Part shown: positions 1-10,382 of the stretch, piece by piece
How the letters are laid out: each line of letters begins with the position of its first letter
Numbering within the stretch: position 1 is the stretch's first letter
Assembly: GCA_037127315.1 (NCBI GenBank)
Contig: JBBBDQ010001686.1
Span: forward strand, 394,501 to 458,500
DNA from: Ascarosepion bandense
Taxonomy: Eukaryota > Mollusca > Cephalopoda > Sepiida > Sepiidae
Length of the DNA stretch: 64,000 bases
Direction of reading: 5' to 3'
The notes under the pieces: model-generated
The model's database searches: none
What the model was told of the DNA's origin: nothing
What the model saw: the letters and a program-made list of their open reading frames with translations, nothing else
Position numbers and translations under genes: made by a program

Positions 1-78
1 CCCCTGCGCAATGGTGGCAGTCGAATGCTTTGTTTGGGGTGAAATGATTAAAGAAAAAACAAAAAAAAAAAAAAAGAA
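1..78 (+). repeat. CR1/L2-like LINE, 3' end fragment
   Basis: The window opens inside the 3' UTR of a LINE family that recurs about twenty times here. The conserved signature is 'CCCCTGCGCAATGGTGGCAG' followed by 'TTTGGGGTGAAATGATTAAA' and an A-rich tail. The same tail follows coding remnants elsewhere (for example 5,098-5,695 and 44,555-45,398), which fixes its identity and orientation. The coding part, if any, lies outside the window. Confidence 0.75.
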
Positions 79-810
79 TACTTATATCTATAAGTATTCT
101 TACTAAGGCAGTACCCTTTAAAATCGCGTAAGCAACTTACTATACCAGAATCAAAGAGATAAGCGTCATATTATACCGGCTCAAAAACTACTTAAACCAG
201 TATTAATTCGTATGGCAGGAAACAACTTTCTTATTTTATGTAGCGTATTCTTTTAGGGTTTAAATGATCAACGCTCCCCAAAACTTTCTGTATTTTGTCG
301 CTGTTAATAAAATTTGCCTTTTTCTATTTCTCCTAGCCCCTATACTGAAATTAGTAAATTTAATCCGTTGGTTTTCAATTAAAGCTAATTTTAAAGCTTG
401 AAGATAAATTATTCATTTTTAAAATTTCTATTTAAATTTAGGTATAGAAAAACTTAATAGAGGTACATAATATATGGTTACTTGCATCCTTAGTATACGG
501 TTAATACAGATCATTGCCCAGGTCGAAGGTAACAAAAACCAATTAATGACCAATAAATTTACGACTTTAGCGTTAGTTACAGTGGTAATGTTCAAATGGT
601 AAAAATTTTGAAATATTTTATCAGCTCCTTTCTAAGTTTATCCTTTTTTTTGTGGATAAGTTTTTCGGAGGATTATCAATCAGTCGTCTTGGTAAAGCCC
701 GGTGTTGCATAAATCAAATTTGTGTCTAAAATTCCAGAGCAAAAAGAGCCCTACCAAGTTGCACACCTCCATGGAGATTCAGAAATCAGAGTTGTTTTTA
801 TTTTATGATA
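79..810. other. AT-rich non-coding stretch
   Basis: No ORF of note, no terminal repeats and no match to the other repeat families of the window were seen. It is AT-rich, with scattered homopolymer runs. It may be old decayed repeat or ordinary intergenic DNA. Confidence 0.5.
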
Positions 811-1198
811 AACAAGCAGTATAGCCCGGCGTTGCTCGGGTGTAATGAAAGCTTTAAAACTAATCCATGGTCCTGGAGCTCAGACTCTTTGGACGTTGGC
901 ACGAAAGACTAAAAATGAATTGTTGTTTCCAGTTAAAGCGAAACCTTAGACTGAAAGAAAAATGAATGGATGTAAGTCAAATTTTGATTTCCCGGTATCG
1001 ATATTAAATAATTTTTTTTCGTCGTAGACTGAATTTTGATGGCTAAATAAGTCCTCTGAGTAAATGGTATTATGGCTGAGACTAAGAACTACAATTATAC
1101 CTACTTAGAGCCAAACGCGAAGTCAAAACTAAAATAAAATGGCTGAAAAAAATACAGACATACAGATAGATAAACAGACACACACACAAACATCTTGT

Positions 1199-1254
<56 letters not shown>

Positions 1255-1570
1255 CTATTTTCTGCACTATTGTAAGAACTGCAACCTTGAAACTTCTGAA
1301 TATCGTTTCTTATGTCTTTGTCTATAAGTGTATCAAATTTGATTAAAATCGGACCACTCCTTCTATTACTCGACTTTTTTGATTATCGATTTTCGATATT
1401 TATCGGGGGTACATCGACACAAAACCAAGCTAAGAACACTCGCAGACGCTGATAGTACAACTGTGTAAATTTTCAAGAAAATCGGTTCAGCCGTTTCGAA
1501 GTCTATAGGTAACGAACACACACATACAGACACACACACGCATACACAGACAAAGCTCCATTTATAAATA

Positions 1571-1576
<6 letters not shown>
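811..1576 (-). mobile_element. Helitron-like non-autonomous element (family A), 5' end lost
   Basis: On the minus strand this copy reads from a (TA)n-eroded 5' end ('AACTTATTTATAAATGGAGC') through a conserved middle with an internal (TA)n at 1,200-1,251 to a short GC hairpin 'CCCGAGCAACGCCGGG' and the 3' end 'CTATACTGCTTG'. Better copies (23,732-24,475; 26,710-27,201) end in CTAG next to a T and begin with TC next to an A. Those are the hallmarks of Helitron termini: TC start, hairpin plus CTRR end, insertion between A and T. Here the last bases are mutated to CTTG. No RepHel protein is encoded. Confidence 0.5.
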
Positions 1577-1617
<41 letters not shown>

Positions 1618-1620
<3 letters not shown>

Positions 1621-2345
1621 TCACCCCAAGCAAGGCAGAAATGCCACTGGTGTGCAGGGGCGCTTAATGTGAGAGAAAAAACAAGGTACAGGGGATGTGG
1701 AATAAAAGATAATATATGGATGGTAATCAAGTAGATAAAAGAAGACCGCTGATGTTACATTTAAACTTTTGGAGGTCGTAGCTATCAGGGAAGCAAGCAA
1801 ATAGAAGTCTGTTCCACAAAATGGAAGTGCGACAAACTGCGACAAAGTAACTGTTTATATTTAACTATTTCGACGGTAAGTAGGTAAGAACTAGACTTAG
1901 TAGCACGAGTAAATATATGTGGTTGGTCAGGGAACGAGGAAAAAAAAACAGGTCAGAAAAGTTTCCATGATTTTAGTTGTAGAGAAAATCGGTGAGAAAG
2001 TGATTGAAGGAGGGTTGCTGAGTCAGGATCGATTAAATTGCAAATCTTTTGGAGTTTGTTGAGAACCTCAAGATGAACAGCAAGAGCACCCTATCAGACA
2101 TGGCAAGATATATTCAATACATGAACGAATGGTAGATTGATAAATGTGCATAATGAATTATAAGTAAAATGTCCTGGCCTGACACAATGAACCAACCAGC
2201 AGTTGATGCAGCCAGGGATTCATTCAATTTGAGGTCATTTGTGAGAGTGGGGCAAGTGAGGTGCAGTCCGTTGTCTCTACAAGGTTAGCGTCATCTATTC
2301 TAATGGTAGACAGGAATGTTTTTCTATAAGGGTTAAAGAGCAGCT
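1618..2345 (-). pseudogene. CR1/L2-like LINE reverse transcriptase 3' part, decayed
   Basis: Minus strand. It starts upstream with translatable remnants of the RT palm-to-thumb region ('STIRIDDANLV', then 'ALTLTNDLKLNE', then 'IYHSFMY'), which align in order with the better copy at 44,555-45,198. It ends with the degraded 'FCGTDF' equivalent of the family motif LWNSLP and the standard 3' UTR 'CACCCCAAGCAAGGC'. Several stops and frameshifts make it non-functional. Right after the 3' end lies (TA)n belonging to the neighbouring Helitron-like element. Confidence 0.65.
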
Positions 2346-2369
2346 TCATTTGGGAAGCATAAAAATTTA

Positions 2370-2750
2370 CGAAATATCTTTTTTAAAAAAATGATGTATT
2401 TCATGATATTTTTTAGTATTTATTGCCAAGTGAATAATTGTAAATGAAAATAAAAGGGTTCTTTTGTTAATATTTCACAATAAAATGTGCATCAAATGAA
2501 TTTATAAATATTTAATAATTACCTATATTGCAGTTTCATCAATGAAAGAATGAAGAAAATTTAGGGTGATTCTGACGAGTCCATTTTTTCTTTCTTGCCT
2601 TGTAAAATTTTGCAAAGTAATAATAACAAAAAAAAAACATTTTATTTTTTATTTAGAATTATCCACTTGGCAATAAATACTAAAAATAGTATGAAATACA
2701 TAATTTCTTTTAAAACACTGGGGTGGCCCAAATAATTATGGCCGGTAATA
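2370..2750. mobile_element. Tc1/mariner-type MITE
   Basis: The two ends are long inverted copies of each other. The left arm contains 'TTTAGTATTTATTGCCAAGT' and the right arm its complement 'ACTTGGCAATAAATACTAAA'. The right terminus 'AATAATTATGGCCGG' matches the termini of the cleaner copy at 40,822-41,021. The left terminus has decayed. There is no transposase. Family assignment rests on TA flanks and the Tc1-like 'TACACTACCGGCC' terminus seen in other copies. Confidence 0.6.
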
Positions 2751-2799
2751 TATATATATATATATATAATCTAAAGGGTGCGATGGGAAAATTGTCGCT

Positions 2800-3245
2800 A
2801 TTTGCCTTGTAAAATTTTGCAAAATAATAATAACAAAAAAAAAAACATTTTATTTTTTATTTAGAATTATCCACTTGGCAATAATTACTAGCGAAAGATT
2901 TTTTAAAATATTTGTAAACGTAAACCGATCTTTAAAAATACTTATAAATTTTGTTTTAAAGAAAACTTTTTTAAGTATATCTAAAACATGTTTAGCTATT
3001 GAAATATTTATAAAGATTCAAAACACCTATTTAACCCTAGCCTGTGTGTATTTAATTTTAAAGGGTGCGTGGGTAAATTGTCGCTATTTGCCTTGTAAAA
3101 TTTTGCAAAATAATAACAAAAAAAAAAAAAAAACTTTTTTTTTTCCATTTAGAATTATCCACTTGGCAATAAATACTAAAAATAGTATGAAATACATAAT
3201 TTCTTTTAAAAGACGTGGGTTACCTAATAATCATGGCCGGTAGTG
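2800..3245. mobile_element. Tc1/mariner-type MITE copy interrupted by another repeat
   Basis: Right-arm sequence of the MITE occurs twice, around 2,835-2,890 and at 3,130-3,245, the latter ending 'CATGGCCGGTAGTGTGT'. Between them (about 2,890-3,065) lies a piece with 'GTTTAGCTATTGAAATATTT' and 'TTTAACCCTAGC', repeated at 36,617-36,702 next to Penelope-like sequence. The simplest reading is an insertion of, or recombination with, that element inside a MITE. Confidence 0.5.
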
Positions 3246-3489
3246 TGTGTCAGTCAGATCTTTCACTTAGAAGGGAGGTTCTACATAAAGGTATCTGAAT
3301 CCCCTCGTATTTGGTGTCTGCTATCATTTTCTTTTTATATCTGTTTTTTGTATATTTTTCTTTCTCATTATCTTCTAAAATATTCACATTTTCTTTTTGA
3401 TGTAAAATTTTGCATTTCTAATTTTCATTTAAAATTTTTCCCATTTTATGTTTTTCTTTTTTTCTTCTTCAAAGTAATTTTTTAAATCA

Positions 3490-4005
3490 TATCACCCCGA
3501 GCAAGGCGGTAACGCCACTGATGTGCAGGGGGCTACATAAGAGTAAAAAGATTAAAGGAGAGTGTAGAGAAGGATGAACCAGTTAGAAATGATCAAGAGA
3601 AGTATGAGAATACAGGTGTGATGACAGTTGGAAAGGTGGAGAGAAAGGAAAGGATATACGGGGTGGTGTGGAAAGAACTAGAGTCAAGTAGTTAAGAGAT
3701 GAGTATTGATCTTGCCTTTCTGGAGGTTGTAGTCGTCAGGAAAGCAAGAATAAGGAAGCGAGTTCCACAGGCGAGAAGTGCAGAAAAAGAAGCTGCAGGA
3801 GTAGAATTGTCGTTTGCATTTGGTTGATTTAACTGTGAATGGGTGAGACCCAGTTGTCAGTCTGGTTACACGAGTAAACACCTGTTGCGGAGGCAACAGT
3901 GACTTAAGTTTGTTGGAGCAGAAGCCATGAAAGTATTTATAGAACAGACAAAGGGAAGCCACATCTCGTCGGTAGAAAAGTGACTGTAGTCGAGCCGCCA
4001 ATCGG
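3490..4005 (-). pseudogene. CR1/L2-like LINE RT C-terminal fragment
   Basis: The minus strand encodes the C-terminal domain typical of CR1/L2/Jockey-group reverse transcriptases: 'RRDVASLCLFYKYFHGFCSN', a 'TRLTTGSHPFTV' segment and 'SRLWNSLP', then a 3' UTR ending in the conserved 'CACCCCGAGCAAGGCGG'. About 105 codons remain open. The catalytic palm is missing, so this is a 5'-truncated copy, as usual for LINE insertions. Its upstream edge is cut by a SINE tail at 4,006. Confidence 0.75.
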
Positions 4006-4190
4006 TCAGTCAGTTAAGTGCCATACGTGATACACGCTTGGGCGATCATGTCTCGAAAGAGACATGACTGACTGGGCAGAAGGTTATCCCGCAGTAGGTT
4101 GCCATTGCTTTCTGCGGTAGACTGGTTACCGACCAAGGCTATAGAACCCAATCTGTCCTGTTATTTGACTCATTGCTTAAGGGGGAAGAA
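4006..4190 (-). repeat. tRNA SINE (family 1), truncated 3' part
   Basis: This is the tail of the commonest SINE here. On the plus strand it begins 'TCAGTCAGTTAAGTGCCA' and passes through 'ATGTCTCGAAAGAGACATGA' (a perfect hairpin, ATGTCTC/GAGACAT) and 'GGTTGCCATTGCTTTCTGCG'. The tRNA-like head, present at 31,862, 45,800 and 53,123, is absent. Confidence 0.7.
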
Positions 4191-4311
4191 ATGTATTATA
4201 TTATCAAGTTATAATTAGTGGGGGATCAGTTTATTACTTAATAACAATATAGAACTGATCCCCCACTTAATATCCAGTAGAAGTCTTAATTATGTTTCTA
4301 ACTATTATATT
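4191..4311. repeat. Dispersed stem-loop element
   Basis: A perfect 15-bp inverted repeat, 'AGTGGGGGATCAGTT' at 4,217-4,231 and 'AACTGATCCCCCACT' at 4,253-4,267, with a 21-nt AT-rich loop. Related hairpins sit in the SINE array (18.5-19.8 kb), at 21,219-21,270, 32,216-32,270, 37,736-37,785, 39,697-39,755 and 52,055-52,110, so this is a dispersed family and not a chance palindrome. Confidence 0.65.
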
Positions 4312-4545
4312 CAGTCAGTCAGTTAAGTGCCATACGTGATACACGCTTGGGCGATCATGTCTCGAAAGAGACATGACTGATTGGGCAGAAGATTATCCCG
4401 CAGTAGGTTGCCACTGCTTTCTGCGGTAGACTGGTTGCCGACCAAGGCTATAGAACCCAGTCTGTCCTGCTATTTAACCCATAACTTGAAGGAAGAGACG
4501 GATTAATACCTTTCCCAAGGGTATTTGCGCGCGGTACCTATCATA
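4312..4545 (-). repeat. tRNA SINE (family 1), second copy
   Basis: Same tail as 4,006-4,190 but extending further into the body ('CCCAAGGGTATTTGCGCG'). It stops before the tRNA-related head. The two copies share orientation and enclose the stem-loop element, the same order found as an array at 18.5-19.8 kb. Confidence 0.7.
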
Positions 4546-4940
4546 TTTAAAATAATATATATTTCCTACCGCATTCCATTGCTTTTTGTTGTTTTAACTT
4601 TCTTCCTATTTTCATTCTTTCCTACTTTTTCATTTAAAAATTTTGTAATTCGTTCTTTTTGACATTTTTTCTTTATAGATTTCATTTTTCATTTTTTCTC
4701 GTTTTCGTTCTCGTTTTTTTTCTTTTCCATCGATCTATTCTTTTTTTTTCTTTTTCATTCATAAATAGGCCTTTGCCAGTTTGATTCCTTGTCTGAAATT
4801 CTCTTTCAAGTTAATTTTTCTCTTTCCTTCTTTGTCACCTCGCAGAAATATCTAAATCATCTTTTCTTCCTTCCAATTTTTCTTCTTTTATTTTTTTGCC
4901 TCAGCTTTGTGTAAATAGTTAACCCCCAAACCAAGGTCGA
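4546..4940. other. Pyrimidine-rich non-coding stretch
   Basis: T/C-rich DNA of low complexity with many 'TTTTC' runs. No gene and no recognisable element was seen. Confidence 0.5.
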
Positions 4941-4944
4941 AATG

Positions 4945-5098
4945 CTATGAAAATATTTCCCACCAAAACATTTTTGAATGAAAAATTACCAAAATCATTT
5001 TTAAAGGAAACATATTACCAACAAAACATTTTTGAAGGAAAAATGTTACCAAATAAAAATACGTGTTTGAAGAAAAAATGTTACCAACAAAAGTATGT
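4945..5098. repeat. Short minisatellite, 'ACATTTTTGAAGGAAAAATG' type
   Basis: Four or so degenerate copies of a unit of about 40 bp ('ACCAACAAAACATTTTTGAA' and variants). A related array in the opposite orientation lies at 53,647-53,735. It abuts the 5' truncation point of the next LINE. Confidence 0.5.
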
Positions 5099-5695
5099 CT
5101 TTGAAAATCTGGTCGGGTGCCCCTGCTGCTCTCCTTAGGCTACTTGACAAAATACAAAGGAGGATCTGTAACGTGGTTGATACTGACTTGTCAGACCGGC
5201 TGCAACCACTCTCTCACCGGCGTGATGTGGCTTCCCTGTGCCTTTTCTACAAGTACTTTCATGGCTTCTGCTCCGATGAACTTAGAGCACTGGTGCCGCC
5301 TAAGCAGGAATTTACACGAGATACTAGATTAGCAACTAGGTCCCACCCTTTTACAGTTAAACAGATAAGATGTAACCGTAATTTCTACTCCAACAGCTTC
5401 TTTTCTCGCGCTTCCCGCCTGTGGAACTCCCTTCCACAAGTCTGCTTTCCCGACAGCTACAATCTCCAGGTGTTTAAATGTAGGGTCAATAGACACCTCC
5501 TATTACACTAACTCCCAACTATTCTCACAACACTCTCATCTACCCAACCCTCATTCTCGGTATCCTTACCCGCCTATCACCCACCCTCTGTCATTTCCTA
5601 TATTTAATCAGCCTTTCTCCACTCTACGTAGCCCTCTGCACAGTAGTGGCAGTGACATGCCTTGCTCGGGGTGAAACGCTTATAAAAAAAAAATA
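5098..5695 (+). pseudogene. CR1/L2-like LINE RT C-terminus with complete 3' end
   Basis: An open frame of about 138 codons (5,095-5,511) carries 'WSGAPAALLRLLDKIQRRIC', 'LQPLSHRRDVASLCLFYKYF', 'TRLATRSHPFTV' and 'SRASRLWNSLPQVCFPDSYN'. That is the thumb/C-terminal part of a CR1/L2-type RT. The normal stop is followed by a 3' UTR with 'CACAGTAGTGGCAGTGAC' and the tail 'TTGCTCGGGGTGAAACGCTT' plus A(9). The C-terminus is almost undamaged, so this is one of the youngest copies, but it lacks the palm and endonuclease. Confidence 0.8.
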
Positions 5696-5775
5696 AGCCA
5701 TCGAGGTTGATAGGCCATAAAGCAAACCAAACCAAACGAAACCAAATCTTCTAAGACCTCATACAGAAAGTAACA

Positions 5776-6500
5776 GTGGAGAGTGACAAGAAGGGACTAC
5801 AATTAAACTTTAAGAAAACTGAGTGCATGGTCATCAGCAAAGATACAACCCAACATGCCAAATACAAATGAAGGATAACAGAATCAAACAAGTACAAGAA
5901 TTTAAGTACCTAGGAAGTGTTCTAACAGAAGATGGAAAGTGCGACACGGAGATCCGAAGGCGAATTGGTATGGCAAAGGACGCGTTCCAGATGATGAGCA
6001 AAATACTAACACACAGGAAAATCTCAATAGAAACGAAGAAAAGAGTGCTAGACTGCTACGTGATGTCAGTTCTTCATTACGGCAGTGAATGCTGGACAAT
6101 ATCATCGAAAATGAGGACAAAACTGGAAGCGACCGAAATGTGGTTCTAGAGAAGGATGCTACGGATATCGTGGACTGAGCATACAAGCAATGACGAGGTG
6201 TTAGAAAGAACGGCAACAAAAAGGAAATTGATGCTAAGCATCAGGAAGAGACAACTGAAGTTCCTGGGACATGAAATGAGGAAGGAGAGCCTGGAGAACC
6301 TGATACTAACAGGCCAGATAGAGGGAAAAAGAGAGAGGAAAACATCGCATAACATATTTGAAGTGCCTGAGCAGGTGGATGACGGAACGGGGGTTGCCAG
6401 GAGCAACAGGAGCAAACATACTAAGATCCACAAGGAGACGTGGAGAGCCATGATCGCCTACGTCCTGAAGGGACAGGGCACATAGAAGAAGAAGAATAGT
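5776..6500 (+). pseudogene. RTE-clade LINE, C-terminal RT fragment with in-frame stop
   Basis: Encodes the RTE C-terminal region: 'KKGLQLNFKKTECMVISK', then after a frameshift near 5,860 'FKYLGSVLTEDGKCDTEIRR', 'VLHYGSECWTISSKMRTKLE', 'LKFLGHEMRKESLENLILTG' and the end 'AMIAYVLKGQGT'. The ORF is cut at 6,147 by a TAG where the family has WFYRR, and continues in the same frame to 6,485. The 3' tail 'CATAGAAGAAGAAGAA' is the RTE-type short repeat tail. 5'-truncated and dead. Confidence 0.8.
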
Positions 6501-6530
6501 ATTCGTTCATTTATTTATTTATTTATTTAT
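6500..6530. repeat. (ATTT)n microsatellite
   Basis: Six perfect 'ATTT' units directly after the RTE tail, possibly grown from the LINE's own 3' repeat. Confidence 0.7.
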
Positions 6531-6696
6531 TCTAATTGATGTTCTCCGTGATATTTGAGTGTTTAAATTTTGTTGACACTGTCTTGTTTGGAATCGCATA
6601 TTTTTTATTTCTTTCTTTTTCCTGTATTATTTATACTGCTGCTGGCATTTCATATTTGCTTTCTAAGATTAAACTGTGTCTCCCTATCCCAGCCGT

Positions 6697-7137
6697 CCAC
6701 TTACTATATGAGAATGTGGGAAAACTTATATAAATCTACCATCCGCCCGTGTATTGAATACTGCTGCCACATCTGGTCGGGTGCCCCTGCTATTCTCCTT
6801 CGCGGTTCTTGACAAAATATAACGGTGTATCTGTGACTGATCGATACCTACTTGGCAGCCCGGCTGCAGTTACTCTCTCATCGGCGTGACGTGTATTCCC
6901 TGTGCCTTTTTTATAAATATTTTCACGGCTTCTGGTACCTCCTAGGTATGAATTTGCACGAGATACTAGATTAGCAACTAGGTCCCATCCTTTTATAGTG
7001 AAACCGATAAAATGTAATCGCAATTTCTACTCCAACAGCTTCTTTTCTCGCACTCTTTCCCATCACTTTCCCTTATGTAATCCCCTGCTTAATATTGGCA
7101 ATGGAATGCCTTGCTTGGGGTGAAATGATTAAAAAAA
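6697..7137 (+). pseudogene. CR1/L2-like LINE RT fragment with internal deletion
   Basis: Begins with 'STIRPCIEYCCHIWSGAPAI', the region just upstream of the 5,098 copy's start. It then shows frameshifted versions of the RR-D-V-x-S-L-C-L-F segment and 'NFYSNSFFSRT', and jumps to the 3' UTR ('CCCCTGCTTAATATTGGCAA', 'CTTGCTTGGGGTGAAATGAT'). The LWNSLP part is deleted. Confidence 0.7.
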
Positions 7138-7241
7138 GCTCTATTGGCAGGGGAGACAACTGCTTAACTAAATTATTCTGATCAAGAATTTGAAGAAGTT
7201 AACTGGTGGTGAAAACGATTGAGTTTTGGAATTATTTTTTT

Positions 7242-7520
7242 TTTTATAAGCGTTTCACCCCGAGCAAGGCATGTCACTGCCACTACTGCGCAGGGGGCTA
7301 CATAGAGTGGAGAAAGGATGATTAAATATAGGAAATGTCAGAGGGTGGGTGATAGGCGGGTAAGGATACTGAGAATGAGGGTTGGGTCGATGAGAGTGTT
7401 CTGAGAATAATTGGGAGTTAGTGTGATAAGAGGTGTCTATTGACCCTACATTTAAACACCTGGAGGTTGTAGCTGTCGGGAAAGCATACTTGTGGAAGGG
7501 AGTTCCACAGGCGGATTTGT
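7242..7520 (-). repeat. CR1/L2-like LINE 3' UTR fragment
   Basis: Minus-strand 3' end ('CACCCCGAGCAAGGCATG') extending to the codons around the LWNSLP motif ('GTGGAAGGGAGTTCCACAGG' on plus). Truncated there. Confidence 0.7.
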
Positions 7521-7659
7521 TACAACGATATCGTTCTACAAGTTGTAATTCTTGGTTGTATCTGTAAAAGAAACCCGTAACTCTAAGTCAGTTTTTTTAA
7601 TAGGGGTAGATCGGGTGTTCTATCAACTAGTTAATAATACTCCACCTTTTTTAATTTTT

Positions 7660-7901
7660 TTTATAACCATATCGCCCCAAGCAAGGCATTTTACTGCCAC
7701 TGCAGGGGGTTACATAAGTGGAAAGCTATTAGAAAGAGTGACAGGTATTAGGGGATGTCAGGAAGTGTTTAAGAAAAGGATAAGAATCATGATGAAAGTG
7801 GAATGGACGGAGAAAAAAGCAAGAGAGAGAGAGAGAGAGAGAGGATGCAGGTTAGTGAGATAGGAGATGACTATTGACTTTACATTTACATTCTTGGAGA
7901 T

Positions 7902-7946
<45 letters not shown>

Positions 7947-8197
7947 TTTTTTAATAATTTTATTGCCCTAAGCAAGGCATTTTACTGCCACTGTTTTGCA
8001 AGGGGGTACATAAAAGGAAAGTTATGAGAAAGAGTGTCAAATTACAGATGGTGTCAAGAAATGGGTAAGAGAAGGATGAGAACACTGATGAGAGTGGCGT
8101 GGACGGAGAAAAGAACATGAAATAGAGGATGCAGGTTAGTGAGATAGGAGATGACTATTGACTTTACATTTAAATGCTTGTAGATTGTAGCTGTCGG

Positions 8198-8234
<37 letters not shown>

Positions 8235-8676
8235 TTTTTTAATAATTTTATTGCCCTAAGCAAGGCATTTTATTGCCACTGTTTGCAAGGGGTTACATAA
8301 AAGGAAAGTTATGAGAAAGAGTGTCAAATTACAGTGGGTGTCAAGAAATGGGTAAGAGAAGGATGAGAACACTGATGAGAGTGGCGTGGACGGAGAAAAG
8401 GACATGAAATAGAGGATGCAGATTAGTGAGATAGGAGATGACTACTGACTTTACATTTGAATTCTTGGAGATTGTAGCTGTCGGAGAAGCAAGTAAATGG
8501 AAGGGAATTTCACTGGTGGGAAGTGCGAGAAAAGAAAAGAAGCTGATGGAGTAGAATTTGCGTTTACAATTTCTTGGTTTCACCGTAAAAGGGTGAGACC
8601 TAGTTGCTTATCTTGTCGCTCGAGTAAATTCATATATAGGGGCACCAAGAAGCTAAGTTCATCGGAGCGGAAGCCG
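7660..8676 (-). repeat. Tandem LINE 3' ends separated by (CTAT)n
   Basis: Three copies of the same LINE 3' end lie head to tail: 7,660-7,904, 7,946-8,197 and 8,234-8,676. The first two break at the same point ('GAGATT..' / 'GTAGCTGTCG') into (CTAT)n tracts at 7,905-7,946 and 8,198-8,234. The last continues through the C-terminal coding part to about the 'CHGFRSDEL' equivalent. The 288-bp offset between copies two and three, with nearly identical sequence, points to tandem duplication of a 3' end plus microsatellite and not to independent insertions. Confidence 0.7.
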
Positions 8677-8958
8677 TGTCACTCTCAATATTTTCCCTCT
8701 TTGTATCAGTCCGAAACCCCGATCCGCCATCCACTTGCTGAAGCCTATCAAATATGTCTCGAACTGTTTTTCTCTGTCTCTTTTCCCTTCTATCGTTCCT
8801 GTGAGTATTAAATTCTCCAAACCATCCTTCCTCATTACGTGACCCAGGAACCTCATCTGTCTCTTCCTGATGTTAAGTATGAGCTTTCTTCTCGCTTGGA
8901 TTCTCTCTAACACCTCATCATTGCTCACGTGCTCAGTCCATGGTATCCTCAGCATCCT
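8677..8958 (-). pseudogene. RTE-clade LINE C-terminal fragment
   Basis: The minus strand encodes 'MLRIPWTEHVSNDEVLERIQ', 'RQMRFLGHVMRKDGLENLIL' and 'TGTIEGKRDREKQ', a well-conserved RTE C-terminal stretch of about 95 codons. The true C-terminus and tail are missing. It sits between two CR1-like LINE pieces on the same strand. Confidence 0.75.
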
Positions 8959-8964
8959 TACATG

Positions 8965-9160
8965 TAACTATTTCAACGGTAAAATGGTAAGACGTGAATG
9001 TCAATTTAATGGTAATTTTAAGTTCATGTGTTCGAGGCACTAGGAACGAAAGCTCATCAGAGCCGCTGCCATAAAAATATTTGTAGAAAACACCGAAGGA
9101 ACGACGTCACGTCGGTGACGAATTGACTGAAGTCGAGATGCCAAGCTAGCGTCAATTTCA
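8965..9160 (-). repeat. CR1/L2-like LINE fragment
   Basis: Minus-strand equivalent of the segment from the second RR-D-V motif to the 'HPFTV' region ('TTTCAACGGTAAAATGGTAA' and 'CATCAGAGCCGCTGCCATAA' on plus). Heavily mutated, with no 3' end. Confidence 0.5.
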
Positions 9161-9304
9161 TTCGATTAGCAAAGTTGGACAAGTTTACATTCATTATAAG
9201 CAGAGACAAAGAGTTGTCTGTTTTAATCAGACGTGTAACTCTATTACATTCGGAAAAAGTCCATAATCGCTTATGTTCTGAGGGGACATGACAAATGAAG
9301 ATGA

Positions 9305-9925
9305 ATAAACTCCACTTCTACTCAAACAGTTTCTTTTCTCGCCCTTCCCGAGTGTGGAACTTTCTTCCGTTTAATTTCTTTCCTGATAGATACAATCCAA
9401 CCAAAAAAAAATTAATGTAATATTATTTGACATCTTCTGTCTGTGTGTATTCCGTTTATTTTTATCCATTCTGTAAACCCCTCTGTAATAAGTGTCTTCT
9501 ATCATTGTAATAAGTAAGTGTCTTCTATCATTGTAATAAGTCTCTTCTATCATTGTAATAAGTCTCTTCTATCATTGTAATAAGTCTCTTCTATCATTGT
9601 TATAAGTCTCTTCTATCATTGTAATAAGTCTCTTCTATCATTGTAATAAGTCTCTTCTATCATTGTAATAAGTCTCTTCTATCATTGTAATAAGTCTCTT
9701 CTATCATTGTAATAAGTCTCTTCTATCATTGTAATAAGTCTCTTCTATCATTGTAATAAGTCTCGTCTATCATTGTAATAAGTCTCTTCTATCATTGTAA
9801 GAAGTCTCTTCTATCATTGTAATAAGTCTCTTTTATCATTGTAATAAGTCTCTTCTATCATTGTAATCTCCTGCATACTAGTGACGGTGCTGCTTTGCTT
9901 GGGGTGAAAAGATTAAAAGATTTTC
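9305..9925 (+). repeat. CR1/L2-like LINE 3' end split by a 22-bp minisatellite
   Basis: Positions 9,305-9,395 hold the 'YSNSFFSRPSRVWN' part and 9,869-9,925 the 3' end ('ACTAGTGACGGTGCTGCTTT', 'GCTTGGGGTGAAAAGATTAA'). Everything between is replaced by the tandem array listed next, so the array expanded inside this LINE copy's 3' UTR. Confidence 0.65.
9483..9868. repeat. 22-bp minisatellite, about 17 copies
   Basis: Unit 'CATTGTAATAAGTCTCTTCT' plus 'AT', repeated with very few substitutions (one 'TCTCGT', one 'GTAAGAAG', one 'GTTATAAG'). The first one or two units are longer ('AATAAGTAAGTGTC'). High homogeneity implies recent expansion. Confidence 0.9.
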
Positions 9926-10084
9926 TCATGCTCTCAAGATATTGCCATTTTAGTCTGACTTATCTATTTAAATGTCAGTAAAGCTCACCGATGCTTTTAA
10001 TCATTGTTTTTTTTTAAATCCGCCCCACCACTAGAATTGAAAGAAATTGATAAGAGAAAGACGTTTAAATTGTTTTTTTTCTTT

Positions 10085-10382
10085 TTCTAATTGGCAACAA
10101 AAGAGACAGGAGACAACCACAGGATGAAGAACAACCAGAACGAGAAAACAACTTGAAGAAGAAAGATGCAGGCGTGTGGAATGGAAGTTTCAGAAAATAA
10201 AAAGGCAAAGTCTAATCCAAAAAGAGGAGGCAACTATAGGATGATGACCCAGATCAGAAAGAGAAAAGAGCTTGAAGAAGAAAGGTGCAGACGTTTTGAC
10301 GCTTTTAATAATGTTTTTTTCAATGAAATTGAAAGAAATTGATAATAGAAAGACGTCTAAATTGTTTGTTATTTTCTGATTG
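10085..10382. repeat. Purine-rich satellite, first block
   Basis: Two units of the satellite that fills 10.7-14.6 kb ('GCAGGCGTGTGGAATGGAAG', 'AGATCAGAAAGAGAAAAGAG'). This block is separated from the rest by a solo LTR insertion. Confidence 0.6.

Noticed and set aside
1139..1327. ORFs rich in tyrosine-isoleucine across TA tracts here and at many other positions
   Set aside because: Translation of (TA)n microsatellites (Tyr-Ile repeats); no flanking coding sequence.
9483..9868. CRISPR-like array
   Set aside because: Units are contiguous 22-bp repeats without variable spacers, in a eukaryotic LINE 3' UTR.
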